Source: an uncultured Anaeroplasmataceae bacterium (GTDB lineage Bacteria; Bacillota_I; Bacilli_A; Acholeplasmatales; Anaeroplasmataceae). Taken from it: a stretch of DNA of 64,000 nt. The stretch covers positions 1 to 64,000 of the forward strand of contig CAJTTN010000001.1 of NCBI GenBank assembly GCA_910579215.1, written 5' to 3'. The position numbers and the translations under genes are program-made. The notes under the pieces are model-generated. The model did no database searches and was not told where the DNA came from. It saw nothing but the letters and a program-made list of their open reading frames with translations. Positions within the stretch are counted from its first letter, which is position 1, and every line of letters starts with the position of its first letter. Of the stretch, positions 1 to 8,041 are shown one piece after another.

Positions 1-253
1 TGAATCCTTCTGGTCGTAATGATTGTTCTTTTATTCTTTGTACAATGTTAGATACTCGTCGTTCTCCTAACACCTTAGGATCAAAGCCCATTTCAATTAA
101 GATTTGTGATAGTGGTTTCCCTGAATTATATTCTAATAGGAATCTTTCTTTGAATTCTTCAGTATATGTTATTGATTTCTCACTAACCTTCTTAACATAC
201 TCATTTCTCTTTAATTGTTCAACTTGTTCATTCGTAAAATATTTGTTCCCCAT
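1..253 (-). CDS. IS3-family-type transposase OrfA / helix-turn-helix protein (partial, runs off left edge)
   Basis: The complement strand encodes an open frame starting MGNKYFTNEQVEQLKRN at 253 and still open at base 2, 84 residues visible. The pattern (basic N-terminus, 'KSITYTEEFKERF', 'PLSQILIEMGFDP', 'RRVSNIVQRIKEQ') matches the small HTH protein that precedes the DDE transposase in IS3/IS150-type elements. In that family this protein binds the element ends and is joined to OrfB by frameshift. The start at 253 is fixed by an in-frame stop eight bases upstream and a GGAAAG ribosome site. The DDE catalytic part would lie left of the window. Confidence is good for the family and low for the exact element. 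Confidence 0.7.
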   Translation of the reverse strand, partial: MGNKYFTNEQVEQLKRNEYVKKVSEKSITYTEEFKERFLLEYNSGKPLSQILIEMGFDPKVLGERRVSNIVQRIKEQSLRPEGF

Positions 254-299
254 ATCATTTCATCTCTTTCCTTTCTGTTTATATTATACAACGACAAAA

Positions 300-356
300 A
301 GACCCTACAAAGTAGAATCTACACCTTTTTTTATTCGTGTCTACTTTATAGGGTCT
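300..356. repeat. Inverted repeat at the end of the IS-like element
   Basis: Bases 300-316 and 340-356 form a 17-bp inverted repeat with a single mismatch (agaccctacaaagtaga / tctactttatagggtct). It lies about 50 bp upstream of the transposase start, where the terminal inverted repeat of an IS3-like element is expected. Each arm carries the TG...GGGTC pattern of such an end, so the hairpin could be one element end next to a second, oppositely oriented end, or an insulating terminator. No target duplication can be judged from one side. Confidence 0.5.
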
Positions 357-452
357 ATTTTATAGGATTTTTACAGTCCCCTTTTAAATTAGAAGAGAAG
401 GAGACTCGTAAAGAATCTCCTTAAGAAAAAAATGATTTATACACAAATTAAA

Positions 453-1637
453 CTAATTATTATTAAATTTAGATAGCTCAGCAAATACCATAAGGAAAGG
501 TCCAATCGCTTTTCCATCATCGCTTACAATTTTACGCTCTATATACATTTCATAAGTGCCAGCATAGGCATCAGTTCTTGAGGATGTCAATCCAGCTCCT
601 ATACATATACCACCTAAAGATAGAATTCCATCTTCATTCTTCTTGAAATAGGTGTCACAGGTCCCATAAAAAATTTCTTCCCCAATTTCTTTGTATTTGT
701 TAGACAATACACCAAAGCGAACTGCCTTTAAAATGGTGTAGGCTATCATAAGTGTACCAGAAGTTTCTAAATAGTTTCCTTTTTTCTTTGGTTCATCTAC
801 TACCTGCCAAAACATTTTTCTTTCAGAATCGAGATACATCAATAAACCATCGATTGTTTTTTGAATTAATTTAGCTATCCGTTCTCTTAAAACAGAATCC
901 TCAATAATTTCATAACAATCAATTAGGGCCATTTCATACCAACCACAGGCTCTTAACCAAACGATCTTAGAATGCCCATTGAATGGATTTGCCCAAATCA
1001 TACGCTTGTTAGAATCACGATAATTTCCATCATATCCATGAACCATCAATTGTCTAGATTCTTCCCACGTTAGGTTAAAACAATTTTCCAATTGAAATAC
1101 AATATCGTTAAAGGATTCTCCATGATTAAATTCCTTTTCCCATTGGGCATAAAATGGTTGAATCATGTATAATCCATCTAACCATATTTGGTTTGGATAT
1201 TTATCCTTATGCCAAAAGTTACCCTCTACGCGTGGAAGATTTTTGACTTGATTGTGCATATAATGAATTGCTTTTAAATATTTTTCCTCTTTTGTTTTGT
1301 GATATAAGAGGAAAAGAACCTTGGCTTCATTACATGGATCGGAATCTCGTCCTGTTGTTGTATATTCATTATAATTGTTGTAATACAATATCTTTATTTT
1401 TCCATCCTCAGGAACAATTGGATCAATATAGTTTTTGATATATTCAAAAAGTTTTTCGTCCCTTGTTTGCAGATAAAGAGTAGTAAGACCTACCATCATA
1501 CAGCCATCAATATAGGTCCAACCTGATTTCTTAAGACCTATGAGAACCTCTTTGTTCCATAAGGGTTTCTCTAATGTTGAGTTTTTTAAAAGATATTCTA
1601 AATAGGAATAGAAGTTACTTGCAATATCTTTACGCAT
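453..1637 (-). CDS. GH105 unsaturated uronyl (rhamnogalacturonyl) hydrolase, cytoplasmic
   Basis: The 394-residue product has no signal peptide and the length usual for GH105 (YteR/YesR) enzymes, which form an alpha/alpha barrel. These hydrate the 4,5-double bond of the non-reducing unsaturated uronic acid left by polysaccharide lyases and so release it. Visible marks are the substrate-loop motif 'YPNQIWLDGLYM' (residues about 148-159, with the catalytic Asp), 'GRDSDPCNEAKVLFLLY', and a Trp/Gly-rich active cleft. The ATG at 1637 is chosen because the in-frame GTG at 1646 lies inside the AGAGGTG ribosome site. The gene has its own consensus promoter and faces away from the transporter operon, with an operator-like palindrome between. 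GH88-type unsaturated glucuronyl hydrolase is the main alternative. Confidence 0.85.
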   Translation of the reverse strand: MRKDIASNFYSYLEYLLKNSTLEKPLWNKEVLIGLKKSGWTYIDGCMMVGLTTLYLQTRDEKLFEYIKNYIDPIVPEDGKIKILYYNNYNEYTTTGRDSDPCNEAKVLFLLYHKTKEEKYLKAIHYMHNQVKNLPRVEGNFWHKDKYPNQIWLDGLYMIQPFYAQWEKEFNHGESFNDIVFQLENCFNLTWEESRQLMVHGYDGNYRDSNKRMIWANPFNGHSKIVWLRACGWYEMALIDCYEIIEDSVLRERIAKLIQKTIDGLLMYLDSERKMFWQVVDEPKKKGNYLETSGTLMIAYTILKAVRFGVLSNKYKEIGEEIFYGTCDTYFKKNEDGILSLGGICIGAGLTSSRTDAYAGTYEMYIERKIVSDDGKAIGPFLMVFAELSKFNNN

Positions 1638-1657
1638 AATGATCACCTCTTAGTTTG

Positions 1658-1685
1658 ATTATATCATAATAAAAAAACTTGTCAA
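1658..1685 (-). promoter_or_regulatory. SigA promoter of the GH105 gene
   Basis: On the complement strand TTGACA (1680-1685) is separated by 16 bp from TATAAT (1658-1663), both perfect consensus boxes. The start codon follows about 20 bp downstream of the -10 box, so the leader is short. Confidence 0.8.
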
Positions 1686-1710
1686 CAAAAATTCGAAATA
1701 ATGATTATGA

Positions 1711-1724
1711 TACGGATATACGAA
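1711..1724. promoter_or_regulatory. Operator-like palindrome, TTCG-N6-CGAA class (site 1)
   Basis: TACGGATATACGAA is one of five related sites in the two main promoter regions. Its complement reads TTCGTATATCCGTA, matching the shared form TTCGYAWATWCGAA in most positions. It sits about 25 bp upstream of the GH105 -35 box. The same 15 bases (tacggatatacgaac) recur exactly at 22303. Binding by the IclR protein encoded at 16560 is an inference. Confidence 0.55.
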
Positions 1725-1808
1725 CATTTAAGTGTTTAAATGAGAAAAATTAAACATGAGCATCTTTTATTAAATTATTCAATAGAGAATAAAATAAAAA
1801 AATATGAC

Positions 1809-1837
1809 TTGACAATAGTATTCTAAAATTGTAAAAT
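1809..1837 (+). promoter_or_regulatory. SigA promoter of the transporter/lyase operon
   Basis: TTGACA (1809-1814), a 17-bp spacer and TAAAAT (1832-1837). The boxes, spacer length and flanks are nearly the same as in the promoter at 22168-22196, implying co-regulation. The transcript would start near 1844 and carry a leader of about 145 bases. Confidence 0.75.
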
Positions 1838-1845
1838 AGACTTGA

Positions 1846-1859
1846 TGGAAGCGCTATTT
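1846..1859. promoter_or_regulatory. cre-like / LacI-type operator at the transcription start
   Basis: TGGAAGCGCTATTT overlaps the predicted start site. It matches the catabolite-responsive element pattern in its left half and central CG (TGxAAxCGxT) but lacks the usual right-end CA. The identical core tagacttgatggaagcgcta recurs at the 22.2-kb promoter, so selection on it is likely. CcpA repression is the inference; another LacI-family protein is possible. Confidence 0.5.
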
Positions 1860-1898
1860 TGTGTTTTCATATTATTTTGTAAATAGTTTTGAATTTGG

Positions 1899-1912
1899 TT
1901 CGCAAATACGGA
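1899..1912. promoter_or_regulatory. Operator-like palindrome (site 2)
   Basis: TTCGCAAATACGGA differs in one base from the perfect palindrome-end site at 22259-22272 (TTCGCAAATACGAA). It lies in the untranslated leader about 55 bp after the predicted transcription start, a position suited to blocking elongation. Confidence 0.5.
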
Positions 1913-1952
1913 AATGTTTGCGATTGTATTTAATCAGTATTTCGAAATTCGA

Positions 1953-1966
1953 TTCGCATATTCGAA
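1953..1966. promoter_or_regulatory. Operator-like palindrome (site 3)
   Basis: TTCGCATATTCGAA has perfect TTCG/CGAA arms around six A+T-rich bases and lies just before the AAGGAGG ribosome site (1974-1980). A second partial copy (ttcgaaattcg) directly precedes it at 1941-1951. Confidence 0.5.
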
Positions 1967-1987
1967 TTTTCAGAAGGAGGAGATAGG

Positions 1988-2626
1988 TTGAACAATTTAA
2001 AGAAGATGGATTTAGTATTTTTCAGTATTATCTCTATCATCGCAGAATTGGTTACAGCTATTAGTTTTGCAAATTTAAGCACAGGCTTTTATTTTAGTTT
2101 TGCAATATTAATCTTTATTATCTTTTCTATACGATGGGGAAATATCTCTATCATAGCCTTAATTTTATCAGGTATTCCTTTGATTTTTATACAGCCTATT
2201 GGAAATTGGCAAAGTATAGAGATTTGGAAGGGGATTTTATATTATATGGTAGTGAATGTGTTTGCAATAATTCCGATAGCCATATATGGTAAGCGAAACA
2301 GAAATAAACTAATTTCAGGACCAATCATTTTGACATTATATGTTCTTGCAGTGTTTTTATCCTTATCTTTGGGAAAAGAAATTGCATTACTCATAATTAA
2401 TGGGGATTGGCTTGGTGGCATAAAATATTTTATTTCAGAGATATTTATTCTAGTTGTTTCAGTTGTTGTATTACTTGTCTTAGCTAAATTAAAAATAAAA
2501 TTAATTTGTGATATGGATGAGTTTATGAAAGAAGAAAAACTAGAAGATGATTATGTAAATAAAATTCAAGAGAAAGGAGAAAGTGAAACAAATGGAGAAA
2601 ATTCAGATGAGAGAATCGAGGATTAA
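1988..2626 (+). CDS. Six-helix membrane protein of unknown function, first gene of the uptake operon
   Basis: The 212-residue protein has about six hydrophobic segments and a charged, Glu-rich tail (residues about 175-212). The TTG at 1988 is chosen because a strong AAGGAGG lies 7 bases upstream; the first ATG (2006) is too far from it. The end overlaps the next gene, so translation is probably coupled to the permease. Size and topology resemble the ECF S-component class, but I see no motif that proves this. Its place ahead of the permease genes suggests a transporter accessory or assembly role, which is an inference from context only. Confidence 0.6.
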   Translation: MNNLKKMDLVFFSIISIIAELVTAISFANLSTGFYFSFAILIFIIFSIRWGNISIIALILSGIPLIFIQPIGNWQSIEIWKGILYYMVVNVFAIIPIAIYGKRNRNKLISGPIILTLYVLAVFLSLSLGKEIALLIINGDWLGGIKYFISEIFILVVSVVVLLVLAKLKIKLICDMDEFMKEEKLEDDYVNKIQEKGESETNGENSDERIED

Positions 2627-3554
2627 AGGGATCTTCAAAGAAATTAAGAAGGAATGGATGCTATATCTATTGCTTGTACCTATTGTACTATGGTTTGCAT
2701 TATTTGTTTATAAGCCAATGTCTGGTTTGATTGTTGCTTTCAAACGTTTTGATGCAGCGGATGGTATTTTTGGTAGCGATTTTAGAGGTTTGACAAACTT
2801 TATAAATCTAGTAGTAGGAATTAACAAAGAAGAATTTTGGGCTGCTTTTAGAAATACATTTGTTATTAGCGCTTATGGATTAGTATTTGGTTTTCCTATT
2901 CCTATCATATTAGCTTTGTTGTTTAGTGAACTTAGAAGTGAAGGATATAGAAAGATAGTTCAAACTATCACTTATTTACCTCACTTCCTATCAGAGGTAA
3001 CAATTACAGGTATTGTAATTATGTTGGTTTACTCTGGAGAGCGTTCTACAGGAGTAATTGCGCAAATGTTGTATTCTTTGAACATTATCCCAGAAACAAA
3101 TAAAATTATTGATACAGCTAATTATTTTAGGCCAATGTATATTATAACAGGTATATGGAAGGAAAGTGGATATAATTCCATAGTATACTTTGCTGCAATC
3201 ATGGGGATATCCCCTGTTATGTATGAAGCAATTAAAGTAGATGGTGCTAATAAATGGCAAGAAATCAGGTATGTAACGATTCCTGGTATGGCTCCTACTC
3301 TAATTATTATGATTATCATGCGTATTGGTAGAATGTTGTCTGTTGGATATGAACGAGTTTTATTACTTTATAAACCGAATACCTATATTACAGCGGATGT
3401 TCTTTCGACCTTAGAACAGAGACTAGGAATTGAACAGGTAGGAAATCAGGGATTAGGTTCAGCAATTGGTATCTTCAATTCGGTAATCGGATTTGCTTTA
3501 GTTATGGGGGCAAATGCAATTAGTAGACAAGTCTCAGAAACTTCATTATGGTAA
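2592..3554 (+). CDS. ABC sugar/oligouronate permease, LplB/AlgM1-like
   Basis: A six-helix binding-protein-dependent permease of about 320 residues. The ATPase-docking EAA loop is visible near the end ('YEAIKVDGANKWQEIRYVTIP'). The family (LplB, YteP, AlgM1) pairs with a YtcP/AlgM2 partner and a large binding lipoprotein, which are the next two genes. AlgM1 homologues import alginate oligosaccharides and YteP imports rhamnogalacturonan fragments. Start choice is uncertain among GTG 2583, ATG 2592 and ATG 2607. ATG 2592 lies 12 bases from AAGGAG, while GTG 2583 is too close to it. It overlaps the upstream membrane-protein gene by about 35 bp. Confidence 0.85.
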   Translation: MEKIQMRESRIKGIFKEIKKEWMLYLLLVPIVLWFALFVYKPMSGLIVAFKRFDAADGIFGSDFRGLTNFINLVVGINKEEFWAAFRNTFVISAYGLVFGFPIPIILALLFSELRSEGYRKIVQTITYLPHFLSEVTITGIVIMLVYSGERSTGVIAQMLYSLNIIPETNKIIDTANYFRPMYIITGIWKESGYNSIVYFAAIMGISPVMYEAIKVDGANKWQEIRYVTIPGMAPTLIIMIIMRIGRMLSVGYERVLLLYKPNTYITADVLSTLEQRLGIEQVGNQGLGSAIGIFNSVIGFALVMGANAISRQVSETSLW

Positions 3555-3563
3555 GGTGTTATT

Positions 3564-4433
3564 ATGAATATAGAAAGATTAAGTAAAAGTGAAATAATAT
3601 TTAAAGTTCTTGCATATTTCTTGGTTACCATTTTTGCATTAATGTGCTTATATCCAATTGTATACGCATTTAGTGTTTCTATAAGTGGTAAGATAGCTTA
3701 TGAATCTGGAGAAATATGGTTATTTCCAAAGGACATAACAATTCAAGCGTACAAAGTAGTTCTATATGATAAAAGCTTTTGGATTGCTTATACAAATACA
3801 ATATTCTATACCGTAATAGGAACAGCATGGAGTATGTTCATTTCTCTTACAGGTGCGTATGTATTATCCAAGGATAAGCTACTTGGAAAGAGAAAGTGGA
3901 ATTTCCTACTTGTGTTTACTATGTGGTTTTCAGCAGGTATGATTCCCATGTATTTAAATTATAAAGAAATGCATGTGGATAATAAATGGGGTATGGTTAT
4001 TGCATTTGGTGTACAAGCTTATAATATTATCCTGTTAAGAAATGCATTTAGTACAGTTCCTAAGGATATAGAAGAGGCTGCAACTATTGATGGTGCAAAT
4101 GAGCTTCAGATCTTCTCAAGAGTATATATTCCAATGTCAGGAGCTTCCATTGCTACAGTTACGTTATTCTATGCGATATCCCGTTGGAATGGCTACTATT
4201 GGTCGAGAATGCTATTAAGGGATTCTACAGAAACACCTTTACAGGTGTATTTGAGAATTCAAATTGAGAACTTCCAAAAACAAGGAGAAGATGGAGTAGT
4301 AGATTATGCTTACTCAACAGATAGTTTAATTTATGCAATAATTATTTGTTCAATAATACCTGTATTAATTATTTACCCTTATATTCAAAAATACTTTGCT
4401 CGTGGTGTTAACTTAGGTGGAGTAAAGGGATAA
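3564..4433 (+). CDS. ABC sugar/oligouronate permease, YtcP/AlgM2-like
   Basis: The 289-residue protein has six membrane segments and the EAA loop 'EEAATIDGANELQIFSRVYIP' at about residues 170-190, followed by the family ending 'YIQKYFARGVNLGGVKG', typical of YtcP/LplC permeases. It forms the heterodimeric channel with the preceding gene product, 9 bp upstream. The binding lipoprotein follows. Confidence 0.88.
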   Translation: MNIERLSKSEIIFKVLAYFLVTIFALMCLYPIVYAFSVSISGKIAYESGEIWLFPKDITIQAYKVVLYDKSFWIAYTNTIFYTVIGTAWSMFISLTGAYVLSKDKLLGKRKWNFLLVFTMWFSAGMIPMYLNYKEMHVDNKWGMVIAFGVQAYNIILLRNAFSTVPKDIEEAATIDGANELQIFSRVYIPMSGASIATVTLFYAISRWNGYYWSRMLLRDSTETPLQVYLRIQIENFQKQGEDGVVDYAYSTDSLIYAIIICSIIPVLIIYPYIQKYFARGVNLGGVKG

Positions 4434-4498
4434 AAACTTAGGTAAGAGCATTTGCAATATTGTAAATGTTTTACATAAAAAAGAAAGGAAAGAAAGAT

Positions 4499-6532
4499 AT
4501 GAAAAAAAGAATTTTAGGTGCGTTATTCTTATCCGCTACTTTAGGCTTAGGTCTAGCATCCTGTGGTGGGAATGACAAGGTTGAAGTCAGATTTAATTTA
4601 GCATATGGTAACAACTTGCGTACTATGACTTACAACCAATCTACACCATTAGAGTTACCTAATGGAACAACGGTTTCTGCAGGGCAATTAAAACCTATGT
4701 GGCAGAAGTTAGAAGAAGATTTAAATGCAAAATTTACAGATGTTGCAGTTCAAGATCAGAAGTCAAACGATATGATGAAGACTGCTGCAGCTAATAACTT
4801 CAGAGATGCCGAAATCTATGGTGGAGGCTCTATAGCTACACAATTAATGGGATATGGTGTTGATGGTAAATTTGCAAACTTAACTGATTTAATGGCAAAT
4901 GGAAAGTTACCTCATTTTAAAGCATATTTAGAAAAAAATCCTATGATCAAAACATCTATTACTGCTTATGATGGAAATATTTATCATGTTCCTTATATTG
5001 CAGAAGTAGGTACTTATGCTAAAGTATTCTCTATGCGCAAAACTTGGGTTACTAAGTTGCTAGATGCTGCAGATGATGCTAATTATGATACTTCAACAAC
5101 AATAAAGAAAACTTATGAAGGTTTCTGGAAGGACGATTTAGCAAGAACTGGAGATAATGGTGGTACTGTAACTCCAAAGAAGGATGTTAACGTAAAGAAA
5201 AACACAAACGAAAATGTAATCGTATTGATGAATCAAACCTCTATGAATGGTGCTGAATTGGCTAAATGCTTGAAAGACTATATCAAGAGAAACTATGATT
5301 ATGAAAATCCATCTGAATTATATTTAGGAGCAAAGGCTGCTTATGATATTGATGAATTGGTTGCATTATTCAGAGTTATTAAGGCCAACCCTACATATTT
5401 AACTGATGGCAAAGCTACGGTTGTTTACCCATTCTTTACAAGACAATCTAGTTATCGTGAAGATATCTTAAGATTTGCAACCTATTTTGATGGTGTAAAG
5501 ATTCATGGTTCTGATTCCTTTAGTTCAAGATGGTTTATTGATAATAATGGACAACTTGTTTATACTTATGGACAGAAGGAGTTCTATGATGTTGTAACTT
5601 ATATATCTCAATTATATAGTGAAGGATTATTCTATAATGACGTATTTGATGTTTCTAATAAGTCTAATCATCGTAGTGCATTATATGGAACTGATACAGG
5701 TGATAAGCCTTCTTTTGGATTTATGACATGGGATTTCACTGCTTCCACAACAGCTGATTCTTTAAATAAGCCAAATGGTAATGATGTCGTTGGTGTATTG
5801 CCACCAGTATCTAGAGTAAATGGAGTATGGCAATATTATATTGATAGTTCCCGTGTTATCAAGTCAGATGGTTGGGCAATTTCAGCACAGGCAAAAGGTG
5901 CTGCTTTAGATAAAGCATGTGAAGTTTTTGATTGGTTCTTTACAGAAGAAGGTGCGCTTTGCCAAAATTATGGTATGGATTATATGTTAGATGGATCTAA
6001 TAAGTATACTGGTCCAGATGGTGTTGAGTATCCTAAATATAATTCATGGACATTAGATACTTGTCAAACTCGTGCAAAAGGCGATTTATCAGCATTCCTA
6101 CGTGATTGGATTGGTAGCTTAATGCCAGTTGGATATCAAAAGGAAATAGGTTTTGAGTATCAGTACACTTCTGAAAATGGATTTGCTGCTTGGAAATTGT
6201 TACAAGAATCAACTCTTACTATTCCAACTTATGCAGGTACAGGTCCAGCAGGAACGAATAAAAATTATTATACATTAATTCCACCAGCATTCTCTTTAAC
6301 TAAGAGACAGCAGGATACTTTGGCAGAAAATACAAAGATTGAAAATTCAGATGATTTTGTTCAAAATATTTTCAATATAGTATTGTACAAATCTTCTGGT
6401 GTTGCTATTCCTGATAATATAAAAGTTCTAAAAACTTGGGAAGAGTATGAAGCAGATTTAAAAGCTCGTGGTATTGATACATACGTTCAAGTTTATAATC
6501 AAGCTTATGCTACAATGCAAGGAATTAAGTAA
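4499..6532 (+). CDS. Extracellular solute-binding lipoprotein of the ABC importer (LplA/AlgQ class)
   Basis: The 677-residue protein begins with a lipoprotein signal (MKKRILGALFLSATLG, lipobox LASC, mature Cys about residue 22). ATG 4499 is chosen because it follows AAAGGAAAG and gives the complete signal peptide; an upstream in-frame ATG at 4466 would add an unusual basic extension. It is longer than typical LipO/AlgQ proteins (about 500-560), a class that captures long acidic oligosaccharides. Tyr- and Trp-rich segments such as 'MTWDFTAST' and 'SDGWAISAQ' fit sugar stacking. It is the third transporter gene, and a strong hairpin pair follows its stop. Confidence 0.87.
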   Translation: MKKRILGALFLSATLGLGLASCGGNDKVEVRFNLAYGNNLRTMTYNQSTPLELPNGTTVSAGQLKPMWQKLEEDLNAKFTDVAVQDQKSNDMMKTAAANNFRDAEIYGGGSIATQLMGYGVDGKFANLTDLMANGKLPHFKAYLEKNPMIKTSITAYDGNIYHVPYIAEVGTYAKVFSMRKTWVTKLLDAADDANYDTSTTIKKTYEGFWKDDLARTGDNGGTVTPKKDVNVKKNTNENVIVLMNQTSMNGAELAKCLKDYIKRNYDYENPSELYLGAKAAYDIDELVALFRVIKANPTYLTDGKATVVYPFFTRQSSYREDILRFATYFDGVKIHGSDSFSSRWFIDNNGQLVYTYGQKEFYDVVTYISQLYSEGLFYNDVFDVSNKSNHRSALYGTDTGDKPSFGFMTWDFTASTTADSLNKPNGNDVVGVLPPVSRVNGVWQYYIDSSRVIKSDGWAISAQAKGAALDKACEVFDWFFTEEGALCQNYGMDYMLDGSNKYTGPDGVEYPKYNSWTLDTCQTRAKGDLSAFLRDWIGSLMPVGYQKEIGFEYQYTSENGFAAWKLLQESTLTIPTYAGTGPAGTNKNYYTLIPPAFSLTKRQQDTLAENTKIENSDDFVQNIFNIVLYKSSGVAIPDNIKVLKTWEEYEADLKARGIDTYVQVYNQAYATMQGIK

Positions 6533-6549
6533 TAAAATATAAAAGTCAT

Positions 6550-6614
6550 CTCAGAGGATTTTTCCTCTGAGGGCTTATAAGGTAAATAACATAATCTGTT
6601 TATCTTATAAGCCC
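6550..6614 (+). promoter_or_regulatory. Double hairpin after the binding-protein gene (mRNA stabiliser or processing site)
   Basis: Bases 6550-6558 pair with 6563-6571 (ctcagagga/tcctctgag). Directly adjoining, 6571-6581 pair with 6604-6614 (gggcttataag/cttataagccc). Neither is followed by a T-run, so this is not a plain terminator. Its place between a binding-protein gene and later operon genes matches structures that protect the upstream message and lower downstream expression. Confidence 0.55.
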
Positions 6615-6654
6615 TAAAAGATGAAGAAAGAATAAACGAAAGGATTGTGTTTTT

Positions 6655-7203
6655 ATGAAGAAAGGATTTATGTTTCAAAGAATAGGCTTCTTTTTATACC
6701 TATTTATGTTGCTTGTAGCAGCTGCCTACGCACTAAGTTTTATGACAGACTATGGGAATTTATTTGGTTTTGTTTATCTAGAGAATAAGCCAGTTACAGA
6801 TTTCTATAATAAAATGCAAACATTTAATCAAATTAGTTTTTGGTTTGCTGTTGTAGGTGCAATTTCAATAATAGCAATGTTTGCTTTACAACTTAAAACT
6901 AAGGTTTCTGATTTATTTGCATTAGGAATAATGAGTTCTTTTGGAGCAGTAAATGTTGCTTCAGGTATATATGGCTTAATGACTTTACCAAAATTAATGA
7001 GTGAATATAAACTTGTTGATTTTTCCAATCTGCATTTAGAAGATCCAATTTACAAGGATACAGCTTATGAAATGCAATTTAGATTCTTTTATATCGGCTT
7101 TGCAGTGTTTTCTATATTGCTAGTCATAACGCTTATTTATGTCGCTATTTTGTGGATTAATCATTTCATTTATAAGAAAAGCGAGGTCGTTGCCCATGAG
7201 TAA
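6655..7203 (+). CDS. Four-helix membrane protein of unknown function
   Basis: The 182-residue protein has four hydrophobic segments (about residues 9-30, 63-82, 88-110 and 142-165), a short hydrophilic loop after the first, and a basic N-terminus. It does not look like a signal peptide. The ATG at 6655 follows AAAGG. Its end overlaps the next gene in an ATGAGTAA arrangement, so the two are probably translated together. I do not recognise the family. It is one of four similar-sized 4-helix proteins around the ATPase gene, suggesting a role in the same transport complex. Confidence 0.65.
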   Translation: MKKGFMFQRIGFFLYLFMLLVAAAYALSFMTDYGNLFGFVYLENKPVTDFYNKMQTFNQISFWFAVVGAISIIAMFALQLKTKVSDLFALGIMSSFGAVNVASGIYGLMTLPKLMSEYKLVDFSNLHLEDPIYKDTAYEMQFRFFYIGFAVFSILLVITLIYVAILWINHFIYKKSEVVAHE

Positions 7204-8032
7204 ATTTTATATGAAATTTTTAAAGAAGCATATCTTAAAAAAAGAAAATAAAATTAAGGAATTAAAAGGAATTGATGAGGTATTATCCAAGGTTACCTAT
7301 AATAATTTGACATGTACTAGTGATTCAAATTCTAAGAGAGTTCAAAATCATTTGAAGAAAGTGGAGAAAAAACTTCTCAAATTAAAGAACGCTCATAGTA
7401 AAAGAGTAAATCAAACTTCTTTAGAAGATAAAACTGCAAAGAAATTATTAGATAAATTTAACTTTGTTTTAGAGAAAAGCATTTATAAGATTAAGGTTAA
7501 GAATGCTTATTTGAAGCATCAGGTTAAAGTTTCTTCAGATAAATTATGGTGGCAGGAGATGCCAAAAGAGGAAAAAAAGGAAAGACGTTCAGATTTATCC
7601 TTTTATAGGCCAGATAAACTAGGCTACAGTTTGACCTTATTAAGTGTAGTAGCTGAATTGACATATCTAATAATGCTTTTAAGTATTATGGTAAGATCCT
7701 TTTGGATTGGAATCACAATTCTTACGAATATTGTATTTTTATTGCTACTATTTACAATAGCAATAAAGGTTAAAAATTATAAAAAGCCTTATGCTTATTG
7801 GTCTTTTGGTTTCGGAGTGTATTGCATTATTCGAATCAGTTGGATAATTACGGGCTTAATGGGAGTGGATTTAGTCTCTGCTACTGCAATGAAACAAGGT
7901 TTTATATGGGGATGTAATATTTACATTATTTTGGCTTCATTTGCTGTGGGGATACAATCCTTAATGAAAATAAAGCATCAAGAAATCTATTTAAAAGAAG
8001 AAAAGATTTCAAATATTCAATTATCAAAGTAG
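7196..8032 (+). CDS. Membrane protein with a lysine-rich cytoplasmic N-terminal half, unknown function
   Basis: The 278-residue protein has two parts. Residues 1-140 are Lys/Glu-rich with long helical stretches ('NHLKKVEKKLLKLKNAHSKR') that may form a coiled coil. Residues 143-270 hold four membrane segments. ATG 7196 is chosen because GAGGT lies 9 bases upstream and it overlaps the previous stop; an earlier in-frame start at 7139 would sit inside the upstream gene without a ribosome site. The ATPase gene follows at once. No family is recognised. A docking or regulatory role towards the ABC system is inference. Confidence 0.62.
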   Translation: MSKFYMKFLKKHILKKENKIKELKGIDEVLSKVTYNNLTCTSDSNSKRVQNHLKKVEKKLLKLKNAHSKRVNQTSLEDKTAKKLLDKFNFVLEKSIYKIKVKNAYLKHQVKVSSDKLWWQEMPKEEKKERRSDLSFYRPDKLGYSLTLLSVVAELTYLIMLLSIMVRSFWIGITILTNIVFLLLLFTIAIKVKNYKKPYAYWSFGFGVYCIIRISWIITGLMGVDLVSATAMKQGFIWGCNIYIILASFAVGIQSLMKIKHQEIYLKEEKISNIQLSK

Positions 8033-8041
8033 GTGATTAGC

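Noticed and set aside
45..365. Plus-strand reading frames over the left edge
   Set aside because: They lie antisense to a recognisable transposase HTH gene, lack a ribosome site and have no domain-like pattern.
453..1637. GH88 unsaturated glucuronyl hydrolase (glycosaminoglycan type)
   Set aside because: The 'YPNQIWLDGLYM' loop fits GH105 better and no sulfatase or aminosugar enzyme is encoded nearby; GH88 remains a lesser possibility.
6571..6614. Intrinsic terminator after the binding-protein gene
   Set aside because: No T-run follows either stem, and the downstream ATPase needed by the importer lies in the same direction without a new promoter.
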